Source: an uncultured Bacilli bacterium
GTDB lineage: Bacteria; Bacillota_I; Bacilli_A; Izemoplasmatales; UBA1188
Assembly: GCA_905235635.1 (NCBI GenBank)
Contig: CAJOMC010000002.1
Coordinates: forward strand, 76,067 to 140,066
Length of the DNA: 64,000 bases
Direction: 5' to 3'
Shown: positions 30,582-37,466 of the stretch, one piece after another
Position numbering within the stretch: the first letter of the stretch is position 1
Layout of the letters: each line of letters opens with the position of its first letter
Notes under the pieces: model-generated
The model's input: the letters and a program-made list of their open reading frames with translations, nothing else
Database searches by the model: none
What the model was told of the DNA's origin: nothing
Translations under genes and position numbers: made by a program

Positions 30582-31121
30582 TTATATCAAATCGTGTTGA
30601 CTTTTTGCGCCTCGATATTTTTTATAATTTAACATAAACAAGAACAAAGATAAAATTGATGTAATTACAATAGTGCAGGAACAAATTGTTTTACTAATTC
30701 TATCATTTTGTTTCATATCTTCTATAATGTCATCAACTTTAAGATAACTAATACCTTCGTACTCTATTGACATAATATCATTCGGAGACCAAAATCCTCC
30801 ATCAATATACGTTATTTTGATTTCCTTTCTTAACTCAATCACATCGAATAGTTCATGATTTATATTGTCATAATTAATTCCTGTTGCTTTATAAAAACCA
30901 CCATTAACTAATGTTATATTGAAACACGGTCCTTCATCGTTAAATAAATAAGAATACCATTTTTTATCTTTTTGCTCATATTTTTCAATGATACCATTTG
31001 TTGTTTTTAACGATTCCACTTTAGGAGGCACGTATGTAAACATTCCAATAAAACAAATAAGAATCAAGAAGAAAGATATTATAGCAATCATAAAATTGTT
31101 TTTTTCATATTTGCTCTTCAT
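30582..31121 (-). CDS. Hypothetical membrane protein with a central extracytoplasmic domain
   Basis: 179 residues: a membrane helix at about 10-30 (FMIAIISFFLILICFIGMF), a beta-rich domain of about 100 residues with aromatic and Gly residues (VNGGFYKATGI, ITYIDGGFWSPND), and a second helix at about 145-165. The topology recalls DUF3592-type proteins, but no motif decides it. It is transcribed alone. Function unknown. Confidence 0.65.
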   Translation of the reverse strand: MKSKYEKNNFMIAIISFFLILICFIGMFTYVPPKVESLKTTNGIIEKYEQKDKKWYSYLFNDEGPCFNITLVNGGFYKATGINYDNINHELFDVIELRKEIKITYIDGGFWSPNDIMSIEYEGISYLKVDDIIEDMKQNDRISKTICSCTIVITSILSLFLFMLNYKKYRGAKSQHDLI

Positions 31122-31204
31122 AAAACGATACCTCCAACTTTTACTACAATTATAAATTTCATAACTGGAATATCATAACAGTAAGTTTTTCTATTAACCT
31201 ATTT

Positions 31205-31429
31205 TTATTTTACTTTCCAATATCCTGTTTTTCCTGAACCAATCCTCTCAATTACGAATAATTCTTGCATTTTATTTAAATTGTTTTGAATGGCTGTATG
31301 ACCAAGACCAGTTTCTAAACCTAGTTCTGCGATTGTAATATTAGGATTATTTCTTATTGCTTTAATGATGGATAATTGTGATTTATTTAATAATTTATTA
31401 ACCATTTTTTCACCACTTTTATTAACCAT
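31205..31429 (-). CDS. Winged-helix fragment of an AlbA-type regulator
   Basis: 74 residues forming a winged helix-turn-helix (NKSQLSIIKAIRNNPNITIA, ELGLETGLGHTAIQNNLNKM, RIGSGKTGYWKV). This is the usual C-terminal end of COG2865/AlbA_2-type ATP-binding regulators, in which repeats like VNK-G-KMVNKLL precede the wing. The rest of such a protein is missing. Repeat sequence of the mobile island begins 47 bp upstream. It is most likely a leftover tail cut off by the island, less likely a free small regulator. Confidence 0.55.
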   Translation of the reverse strand: MVNKSGEKMVNKLLNKSQLSIIKAIRNNPNITIAELGLETGLGHTAIQNNLNKMQELFVIERIGSGKTGYWKVK

Positions 31430-31475
31430 TTTTTTCTCAATTTGGTAATCAACCGCATTGATAAAATTTAAATGT

Positions 31476-31634
31476 GCTAATACAATGCACCTTTTATAGA
31501 TGAAGGTGCACCCTTAAAGCCATATTTCTAGATATATACGCTATGTGACACGTGACTGGCGTGACAAACGTAACACTTAGGTATGATATGCATGTTTTAT
31601 ACAACAAAAGTTTTTAAAAACATGTTTAATACAA
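31476..31634 (+). repeat. Direct repeat copy 1 (about 160 bp, GTGAC iterations)
   Basis: Copy of the sequence also found at 33,451-33,611 in the same orientation, with scattered differences and small length changes. It contains a hairpin (TGCACC / GGTGCA), four GTGAC/GTAAC iterations at 31,545-31,578 with 7- and 9-nt spacing, and a TAGGTATGATATGCAT stretch. It lies at the left limit of the mobile island, with the Fic gene directly to the right. Confidence 0.85.
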
Positions 31635-31650
31635 AGCCAAGTTAAGAATG

Positions 31651-32709
31651 TTATTTTAATCTAATATAATATGTTGACTTACCAACGCCTTCTTTTCTTA
31701 TTTCGCCTGAATCACATAATTCTTTTAAACTTCTTTCAATACTAGTTGATGATAATGAAGGCACTAGTTCTAGTATATCCCTCTTTGTGAATTTTCCCAG
31801 TTTAGAATTAACTGCCATTCTTACCACTTCAATACTAGGTTTCTTATCTAACACTAATTCTACTCTTTCTTCAAAATCATTATATGCACTAACAATTGTA
31901 CTTAACAAATATTTAATAAATGGAGTAGCGTCATCTTCATTTTCGTGCCACCCAATTTGAGAATCATATAATACATCATAATATAAATCTTTATTCTTAG
32001 CTATCTTAGCTTCAAGTGATATATACTTTCCTACATAATAACCAGAACGATATAGAAGCAGTGTCGTTAATAATCTAGACATTCTTCCGTTTCCATCAAT
32101 AAAAGGGTGGATACATAAAAAGTCATGAATGAACAGCGGAATTAAAATAAGCGGATCTACTACTCCTTCACCAAGAGTTCTATTGTATTCATCACATAAT
32201 TCTTGCATTGCGATTGGTGTCTCAAATGGTGATAATGGAGTAAATAAAGTATAAGATTTTCCATTTTCATTAGTTGCACTAATATAATTTTGGACATTCT
32301 TATATTTTCCACCATATGAAGTTGATGTATGAGATAATAATACTTTATGTAATTGAAGAATAAAATTAGGAGTTATAGGTATTGAATCAAAATTTTCATG
32401 TACAATGTTTAGTGCATCTCTATATCCTGCAATTTCTTCTTCAGCTCTATTTTTAGGAGCTGTTTTTTCATTCACTAATTGTTTTAGTCTAGTATTAGTT
32501 GTCCTAATACCCTCAATTTCATTAGATGATTCTGTACTTTGTATTTTAGCAATAATAACTAATTTCTCTAATTCTTCAGGCTTTTGTTTTAAAAATAATT
32601 GTTGTTTGCCTTTTTCTTCATGGATTTGAGTCAAATAATTGATTATCTTGATATCCCAAGTTTTATTTTTTAAGTTTGAGTAGTTAAATTTCTTCATTTT
32701 TCTCACCAT
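31651..32709 (-). CDS. Fic/DOC-family protein with winged-helix C-terminus
   Basis: 352 residues. The Fic core motif HPFIDGNGR (201-209, catalytic His201) predicts AMP transfer from ATP to target hydroxyls. An N-terminal SNEIEG motif (62-67) matches the S/T-x-x-x-E-G/N inhibitory helix of class II, self-inhibited Fic proteins. The C-terminus (LGKFTKRDILELVPSLSSTS and following) is a winged helix. A 13-bp inverted repeat surrounds its promoter and start, which suggests self-regulation. It is flanked by the two direct repeats. The start may be ATG 32709 or ATG 32697; the latter has GGTGAG at better spacing. Confidence 0.9.
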   Translation of the reverse strand: MVRKMKKFNYSNLKNKTWDIKIINYLTQIHEEKGKQQLFLKQKPEELEKLVIIAKIQSTESSNEIEGIRTTNTRLKQLVNEKTAPKNRAEEEIAGYRDALNIVHENFDSIPITPNFILQLHKVLLSHTSTSYGGKYKNVQNYISATNENGKSYTLFTPLSPFETPIAMQELCDEYNRTLGEGVVDPLILIPLFIHDFLCIHPFIDGNGRMSRLLTTLLLYRSGYYVGKYISLEAKIAKNKDLYYDVLYDSQIGWHENEDDATPFIKYLLSTIVSAYNDFEERVELVLDKKPSIEVVRMAVNSKLGKFTKRDILELVPSLSSTSIERSLKELCDSGEIRKEGVGKSTYYIRLK

Positions 32710-32754
32710 CCTTATTGTTTACGCACCAATTATATCACTTTTGGTGAGAAAAAT
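32696..32754 (-). promoter_or_regulatory. Fic promoter inside a perfect 13-bp inverted repeat
   Basis: ATTTTTCTCACCA (32696-32708) and TGGTGAGAAAAAT (32742-32754) are exact inverted copies, 33 nt apart. The TATAAT -10 box (32729-32734, minus strand) lies between them, one arm covers the -35 region, and the other overlaps the start codon region. This is a typical arrangement for an autorepressor, with the Fic winged helix as the obvious candidate. Confidence 0.7.
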
Positions 32755-32903
32755 CAAATTTTTGCGTCTGTTTGCTTATGATTTACTATATAGATTCTCT
32801 CATTTTTACAATCTTTCTCGTAAAACTGAATACCAAATGAGAGAATGATATTTAATCCTATCATCATAAATATCAAGACAAACTTCACTACCAAGTTCTG
32901 TAG

Positions 32904-33287
32904 CATGGTAAATTCACAATACATACTGAGCATTTATTAGGATTTAAAAAAAGCAGCAGGTAAAATTATAATTGATAAAGAACAAGCAAACCTTCACTGA
33001 ATATTTCTCTAGGCTCAATTAATTCATTTTTATTTACGTAATAACACATAAAAATCAATCCTCCTTCTTGTCCTTTTAATTTGATAAAGCTAATGATGAA
33101 TGGGAATTTGTAAATGTTTATACTGATGAAGGTATTAGTGGTACATCTACTAAAAGAAGTGATTGATTAAAGCAAATTATTAATGATGCCCTAATTGATA
33201 AAATTGATTTAATTGTTACTAAATCAATATCACGTTTTGCAAGAAACACTGTTGATGCCTTAGTTAATATAAGAAAGCTAATTTAAC
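32904..33287. pseudogene. Graveyard of recombinase and nucleotidyltransferase fragments
   Basis: Three pieces lie head to tail. 32,904-32,990 copies the intact serine recombinase around 34,342-34,428 (plus strand), about 90% alike by eye. 32,991-33,066 copies the 5' end and ribosome binding site region of the nucleotidyltransferase gene at about 37,403-37,477, in the same orientation as that gene. 33,080-33,287 is another recombinase fragment (NDEWEFVNVYTDEGISGTST ... [14 protein letters not shown]) with an in-frame TGA at 33,164. None is functional. They are the scars of a related island copy that was inserted and then mostly deleted. Confidence 0.8.
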
Positions 33288-33388
33288 GATTTAATTTTAT
33301 AAATAAATACTCTATATACTACTACTGCTATATTTATTGTAGAAATACCTTATAAATCATTAATATTTGCAGTATTTATTCCAATACA

Positions 33389-33421
33389 AAGAAAAATAGC
33401 CGATACTTTCGTATCAGCTAT
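33389..33421 (-). terminator. Terminator-like hairpin left of repeat copy 2
   Basis: ATAGCCGATAC tttc GTATCAGCTAT (33396-33421, one mismatch), with TTTTT following on the minus strand. The stretch 33,288-33,450 otherwise holds only a 50-codon plus-strand frame ending GKYC, which I cannot assign. Confidence 0.5.
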
Positions 33422-33450
33422 GCTTAACTATAATGTGAAAGGTAAGTATT

Positions 33451-33611
33451 GTTAATACAATGCACCCTCTATAGATGAAGGTGCACCCTCTAAACCTATA
33501 TTTTTAGGTATATGCACTTAGTGACACGTGACTGGCGTGACAGGTGTGACACTTAGGTATGATATGCATATTTCATACAACAAAAATTTTAAAATAACAA
33601 GTTTAATACAA
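33451..33611 (+). repeat. Direct repeat copy 2 (about 160 bp, GTGAC iterations)
   Basis: Second copy, directly ahead of the recombinase operon. GTGAC occurs four times at 33,521-33,552 (spacing 7, 9, 9). The TGCACC / GGTGCA and ACCTA / TAGGT hairpins precede it. The same GTGAC core, inverted, recurs at 62,082-62,104. Spaced direct iterations like these are typical of binding sites for a replication, partition or recombination protein. Confidence 0.85.
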
Positions 33612-33612
33612 C

Positions 33613-33641
33613 TTGACTTTAAGCCTCTTTAGAGTGATAGA
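33613..33641 (+). promoter_or_regulatory. Recombinase operon 1 promoter with conserved CTCTTTAGAG spacer
   Basis: TTGACT (33613-33618), a 17-bp spacer containing CCTCTTTAGAG, and GATAGA (33636-33641). The same arrangement, with the spacer almost identical, precedes the second recombinase operon at 62,922. CTCTTTAGAG is nearly palindromic and lies between -35 and -10, as a repressor site would. Confidence 0.65.
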
Positions 33642-33669
33642 TAGACACAACTTTAAGGAGGTTTTTATT

Positions 33670-33849
33670 ATGCGTCATAAACAAATTGAAGGCGAAATAA
33701 AGTATAGATTTGCATGTCTTCTTCTAAATCAAATGCTTGAAGATAAAATTATAACAAAAGGTGATCTTATATCATTTAAGAAAAAGCTCATTAAAAAATA
33801 TAAGCCTATAATTAGTGTGTTGGAGGAAATCGATGAAAAAGATAATTAA
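33670..33849 (+). CDS. Small SHOCT-like protein ahead of the recombinase
   Basis: 59 residues from ATG 33670, behind AAGGAGGTTTTTATT. It reads as a short two-helix domain of SHOCT type (RFACLLLNQMLEDKIITKGD, LISFKKKLIKKY). Such short ORFs regularly precede serine recombinases in Bacillota mobile elements. It overlaps the recombinase start by 17 nt. Role unknown; possibly regulation or directionality of the recombinase. Confidence 0.7.
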   Translation: MRHKQIEGEIKYRFACLLLNQMLEDKIITKGDLISFKKKLIKKYKPIISVLEEIDEKDN

Positions 33850-35278
33850 AGAAATTACTCCAATAAAGAAAAAGGTTGAAAATGTACCTACTAAAAAACG
33901 AGTCGCAGCATATGCAAGAGTATCAACTGAACAAGATGAGCAGCTTCATTCTTTACAGGTTCAAAGAGATTATTATGAAAATTATATTAAATCTAATCCT
34001 GATTGGGAACTCGTTAATATTTATTATGATGAGGGAATTACCGGTACTTCATTAAAACGTAGAAAAGGATTTAATCAAATGATAACAGATGCCCTTGATG
34101 GGAAGATAGATGTTATATTAGTTAAGTCAGTATCTAGATTTGCTAGAAATACAATTGATGCTCTTCAAACAACAAGAGATTTAAAATTAAAAGGTGTACC
34201 TGTATTCTTTGAAAAAGAAAATATTGATAGTATGGACCCTAAAGGTGAATTCATGCTTACACTCTTCTGTTCTTTCGCTCAAGAAGAATCTAAATCAATA
34301 TCCGATAATATTAAATGGTCAATTAGAAACGGATATAAGCATGGAAAATTCACAATGCATACTGAACATTTATTGGGTTTCAAGAAAACATCAGCTGGTA
34401 AAATTATAATTGATAAGGAACAAGCTAAACTCGTTAAAATGATTCATAAACTTTTCTTAGAAGGTTTAAATAATCATCAATTACAAGTATATTTAGAAAA
34501 CCATAATATCTTAACACCACTAGGTTCTAAAAAATGGACTTATGCTGTTATTAATTCAATTCTTACTAATGAAAAATATTGTGGAGATGCAATACTACAA
34601 AAGAAATTTTCAATTGATGTAGTACTCCATACATTAAAAAAGAATGAAGGTGAATTACCACAATATAAAATATATAATAATCATCCTGCAATTATACCAA
34701 AGCCAACATGGGAATATGTTCAAGAATTATATTCAATTAAATATACTAACAACTCATATCCACTAAGTAACAAAATTGAATGTGGACTATGTCATAAGTT
34801 TTATCAGCCTAGAAGAAACGATAGAAAAAAGGATTATGGCAAAGTTCTTCTATATTGGGTTTGCAATTCAAGATACAAAAGAAAATGTAACGGAATTCTT
34901 ATTCATGATGAGCAAATGACTGAAGCATCCACTCTAGCATTTGAAAATTTATATAGCTCTTATAAAGATGAAATTATAAATGATTTAAGATTAATTGCAT
35001 CTAAAACAATAACCACAAAAACCAAACAAAAAGAATTTAGTAACAAGTTATTTTCTATCTATCCCTTAAATAAGGATATTATAGATTACTTTACTAAATT
35101 CTTAATTAGAAAAATATATGTTGTTGATAATGATTATCTTCTATATGAATTTATTGACGATACCTTATATCGTTATGAACTAGGTACATGGTCTATAAAA
35201 GAAAATAGAAAGATTAATCGTAAACGCAGAGAGTTTAAGAATAAAGACTATTGGGGAAAGAAACCTGAAGAAGATTAA
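33833..35278 (+). CDS. Large serine recombinase (site-specific integrase)
   Basis: 481 residues from ATG 33833. The resolvase/invertase domain has the catalytic Ser in AAYARVSTEQDEQ, DEGITGTSLKRRKGF, KSVSRFARNT and FAQEESKSISDN. A Recombinase domain (about 160-260, NSILTNEKYCGDAILQKKF) and a zinc ribbon (CGLCHKF ... CNSRYKRKCNG) follow. This is the plan of large serine integrases that insert and excise mobile elements. It ends convergently, overlapping the HNH gene stop by 4 nt. It is the best candidate for mobilising the island. Confidence 0.94.
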   Translation: MKKIIKEITPIKKKVENVPTKKRVAAYARVSTEQDEQLHSLQVQRDYYENYIKSNPDWELVNIYYDEGITGTSLKRRKGFNQMITDALDGKIDVILVKSVSRFARNTIDALQTTRDLKLKGVPVFFEKENIDSMDPKGEFMLTLFCSFAQEESKSISDNIKWSIRNGYKHGKFTMHTEHLLGFKKTSAGKIIIDKEQAKLVKMIHKLFLEGLNNHQLQVYLENHNILTPLGSKKWTYAVINSILTNEKYCGDAILQKKFSIDVVLHTLKKNEGELPQYKIYNNHPAIIPKPTWEYVQELYSIKYTNNSYPLSNKIECGLCHKFYQPRRNDRKKDYGKVLLYWVCNSRYKRKCNGILIHDEQMTEASTLAFENLYSSYKDEIINDLRLIASKTITTKTKQKEFSNKLFSIYPLNKDIIDYFTKFLIRKIYVVDNDYLLYEFIDDTLYRYELGTWSIKENRKINRKRREFKNKDYWGKKPEED

Positions 35279-35586
35279 TCCTCAATAATTTCATAAGCAA
35301 CTCTAGAGCCTTTTACTCTTACTGCATGGAATCTTCTATTATTTGCTTCCCAATGAGGAAACTTATCAGCTTTTTCTTCATTAGTATCACGATGGCAAAT
35401 TATAATATTATCTAAAACATCAGCTCCACCTTTTGATAGTGGTCTAATGTGATCTAATGTGGGATGATAATTACTATTTGGATTTCCACAAGCAGATTTT
35501 TTCATTGATCTACCAGCATAGTCCTTTACATCTTCTTTTTTACCATAATAATGATTCCAGACATCAATTGTATTGTACTTTGACAT
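35275..35586 (-). CDS. Small HNH endonuclease
   Basis: 103 residues from ATG 35586, behind AAAGGAGGTATTCAAA. The beta-beta-alpha-metal core is DHIRPLSKGGADVLDNIIIC with the following HRDTNEEK, that is Asp-His, Asn and final His spaced as in HNH nucleases. It lies only 25 nt downstream of the viperin gene on the same strand and is probably its co-transcribed partner, although such nucleases also occur free on phages. A CACGNPNSNYHPT-like stretch before the core may help bind zinc. Confidence 0.85.
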   Translation of the reverse strand: MSKYNTIDVWNHYYGKKEDVKDYAGRSMKKSACGNPNSNYHPTLDHIRPLSKGGADVLDNIIICHRDTNEEKADKFPHWEANNRRFHAVRVKGSRVAYEIIED

Positions 35587-35611
35587 TTTGAATACCTCCT
35601 TTCTAAAGTGA

Positions 35612-36415
35612 TTAAATGTATCTTTTAATATAATTGGCATAATCAATATTCAATAGATTAATTGCTTCTTCTAAATCATAATCAAATATTGAAATATTGC
35701 TTATATGTGCATTATTTGTTGAAATATTACCTTGTGAGTCAATAATTATATATGAGTTTTTCATCTCATCAGAACTTTCATATATATGGTCAAATTTGAT
35801 TTTTGATAAGAAGGCTTCTGCTTCTTCTTTACTAACCATATTATTTTTATTTTTTAGGTCATTATCATCACAATGCATTTGTAGAATTTTATATCTATCT
35901 GGTTTTATTTCGCTTATAAACGAATTAAAATCTTCATCTATATTTAGTTTTGAAAGGCAAGTATTTATTTTTAATCTAATACCTGCTTTTTTAATACTAT
36001 TACAGATGTGAATTAATTGTTCTTTAGATAAAGTATTAGCTTTAAAACATCTTCCAATTAAAACATTTGTATCATAATCTAAAGAATCTACACTAATTCC
36101 AATTGTACTTATCTGATTTTTGTGCCTTTCAATAAATGAATCATCCAAATAATAACCATTAGTAATAATAGATACTTCAATACCTTTTGATGCAATATAA
36201 TCGATTAATCTATCAATATTTCTAGACATTAAGGGCTCCCCTCCTGCGAGATTGATTCTTCCCTTAATTTCATTATCATTAAAATATTTATAAATTTTAT
36301 CTACTGCAACCTTTAGTTCATCAAATGACAACTCACAATTTTCTTTTTTAACAAAGCAATGCTTACAATGAAAATTACAGAAATCTGTAAAATGAAGATT
36401 TATACAAGAATACAT
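35612..36415 (-). CDS. Prokaryotic viperin homologue (radical SAM, ddhNTP synthase)
   Basis: 267 residues. The radical SAM cluster motif CNFHCKHC (Cys13, 17, 20) is followed by NLAGGEPL, SIITNGYYL, GISVDSLDYDTNVLIGR, LKINTCLSKLNIDEDF, KPDRYKILQM, EMKNSYIIIDSQGNIS and SIFDYDLEEAI. These run in the order and spacing of animal viperin (for example DSFDEEVNVLIGR and FKINSVINRFNVEED). Viperins convert CTP, GTP or UTP to 3'-deoxy-3',4'-didehydro chain terminators that block phage RNA synthesis. ATG 36415 fits best, behind GAGGTG; an upstream ATG at 36436 would add seven residues. There is no nucleotide kinase neighbour, as some viperin loci have; the only close partner is the HNH gene. Confidence 0.9.
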   Translation of the reverse strand: MYSCINLHFTDFCNFHCKHCFVKKENCELSFDELKVAVDKIYKYFNDNEIKGRINLAGGEPLMSRNIDRLIDYIASKGIEVSIITNGYYLDDSFIERHKNQISTIGISVDSLDYDTNVLIGRCFKANTLSKEQLIHICNSIKKAGIRLKINTCLSKLNIDEDFNSFISEIKPDRYKILQMHCDDNDLKNKNNMVSKEEAEAFLSKIKFDHIYESSDEMKNSYIIIDSQGNISTNNAHISNISIFDYDLEEAINLLNIDYANYIKRYI

Positions 36416-36434
36416 TTCCATCACCTCGGGCTTC

Positions 36435-36474
36435 ATTATATATTAATAAATAAATTAATATCGGGCCTTCAGGC
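36435..36474 (-). promoter_or_regulatory. Viperin promoter with an upstream palindrome
   Basis: A TATAAT -10 box (36435-36440, minus strand) 20 nt before the start. The exact palindrome GCCTTCAGGC / GCCTGAAGGC (36465-36474) sits near the -35 region. A terminator immediately upstream shows that viperin and HNH form their own transcription unit. Confidence 0.5.
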
Positions 36475-36475
36475 G

Positions 36476-36509
36476 AAAATAAAAACATCAGCTAAATTAA
36501 TAACTGATG
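36476..36509 (-). terminator. Terminator of the small HTH gene
   Basis: CATCAG / CTGATG arms (36486-36491 and 36504-36509) with a 12-nt loop, followed on the minus strand by TTTTTATTTTC. Confidence 0.75.
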
Positions 36510-36520
36510 CTTCAATCACT

Positions 36521-36724
36521 CTATTTCATTAGAGTATTATGTAAAATTTGTAAATTAAGGAAATTATCAGCTTTTGGTATATATCCTGAACGCCATTTGT
36601 AGATTGTTTTTTCATTAACATCTAGTAGAATTGACATTTCATAATAAGAATACTTAACTGTTAAATCTCCTATTAATCCGATTACAATTTTACGAATTTC
36701 TTCCTTTGATATTAAATCAAACAT
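36521..36724 (-). CDS. Small helix-turn-helix protein
   Basis: 67 residues. The HTH lies in the middle (YSYYEMSILLDVNEKTIYKW), with the recognition helix around NEKTIYKWRSG. It resembles short phage or transposon regulators. It starts at ATG 36724, behind AGAGGAGGTTGTTACA. It sits between the nucleotidyltransferase/HEPN pair and viperin, has its own terminator, and has palindromes in its promoter region, so it probably represses itself and perhaps the viperin unit. Confidence 0.65.
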   Translation of the reverse strand: MFDLISKEEIRKIVIGLIGDLTVKYSYYEMSILLDVNEKTIYKWRSGYIPKADNFLNLQILHNTLMK

Positions 36725-36779
36725 TGTAACAACCTCCTCTGGTCAAACCAGGACGGTCAACAATCAGAAAATTGTTACA
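36725..36779 (-). promoter_or_regulatory. Palindrome-rich 5' region of the small HTH gene
   Basis: TTGTAACA at the start codon and TTGTTACA at 36772-36779 are inverted copies about 40 nt apart. TGGTcaaACCA (36740-36750) is a further dyad next to the ribosome binding site. These are likely binding sites for the HTH protein. Confidence 0.45.
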
Positions 36780-36801
36780 CGTATATTATATCATATAATT
36801 A

Positions 36802-37461
36802 TTATCTCGGATAGTTCTTAATTCCAAAAGCTACTAGTGTCTCAACTACAGCCTCATTAAGCAACTGATAAGAGTGCTTTTTTGGTTCCTGATCATGCAT
36901 ATGCTTATGTCTCTTATTCTTGTATATGTTACGAAGATAATTCCACATTTCAGGGCCTTCAACTAGGCTTAATCTTTCACGATATTTATTCATATCTTTT
37001 CTTATAGCCCACTCATAGTCTTCATTATTGGCCCCATTAGTATCTTTTTTATTAAATAAAATATAGAAATTATCATTATTATCGAAACACGTAATGATTA
37101 TATCAAAGCCAAAACCTAAATTAAGATTCTTTGTTCTTAAGGATTGAGATCGATCTTTACAATCTTTAAATCCTTGAGGCTTATATTTGTTGAAGGTATT
37201 TCTAAATATATCCTTAAATTTCTTACAATCACCATCCCAATCCATATCATCGGGGATTGTTTGCATCACAATTTGGAAATCTAAATCAAAATAATCGTTA
37301 TCACATCTTCTAATAACCATATTCCTGCTTCCACTTCCAATGGGATTATAAGAAAATGTAATTCCGTACTCTTCTCTGATCTCACTTTGAACATTAGAAA
37401 TCCATTCACTAAATATTTCTCTAGGTTCAATCAATTCATTTTTATTTACGTAATCACACAT
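36802..37461 (-). CDS. Nucleotidyltransferase-fold protein, partner of the HEPN protein
   Basis: 219 residues from ATG 37461, behind AAGGAGGATTGATTT. The pol-beta nucleotidyltransferase signature is visible: GSGSRN (42-47) and DLD (Asp59, Asp61), followed by strand FQIV. A third acidic residue may lie in GFDIII. In HEPN-MNT modules such a protein AMPylates or binds the HEPN toxin. It is larger than minimal MNT antitoxins, so an independent nucleotidyltransferase function remains possible. It lies 5 nt after the HEPN stop. A 75-bp copy of its 5' end is found in the fragment region at 32,991. Confidence 0.75.
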   Translation of the reverse strand: MCDYVNKNELIEPREIFSEWISNVQSEIREEYGITFSYNPIGSGSRNMVIRRCDNDYFDLDFQIVMQTIPDDMDWDGDCKKFKDIFRNTFNKYKPQGFKDCKDRSQSLRTKNLNLGFGFDIIITCFDNNDNFYILFNKKDTNGANNEDYEWAIRKDMNKYRERLSLVEGPEMWNYLRNIYKNKRHKHMHDQEPKKHSYQLLNEAVVETLVAFGIKNYPR

Positions 37462-37466
37462 ATAAA

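Noticed and set aside
33301-33453. 50-codon plus-strand frame ending GKYC, resembling a transporter fragment
   Set aside because: No start with a ribosome binding site and no family match I can defend. It lies in a region of mixed debris.
31476-33611. CRISPR array
   Set aside because: The repeat units number two at kilobase distance, with no short regular repeats and no cas genes. No CRISPR array was found anywhere in the window.
36802-37461. CBASS cyclase (cGAS/DncV-like nucleotidyltransferase)
   Set aside because: No CBASS effector, E1/E2 or JAB genes are adjacent. The immediate partner is a HEPN protein, and the sequence lacks recognisable CD-NTase context beyond GS...DxD.
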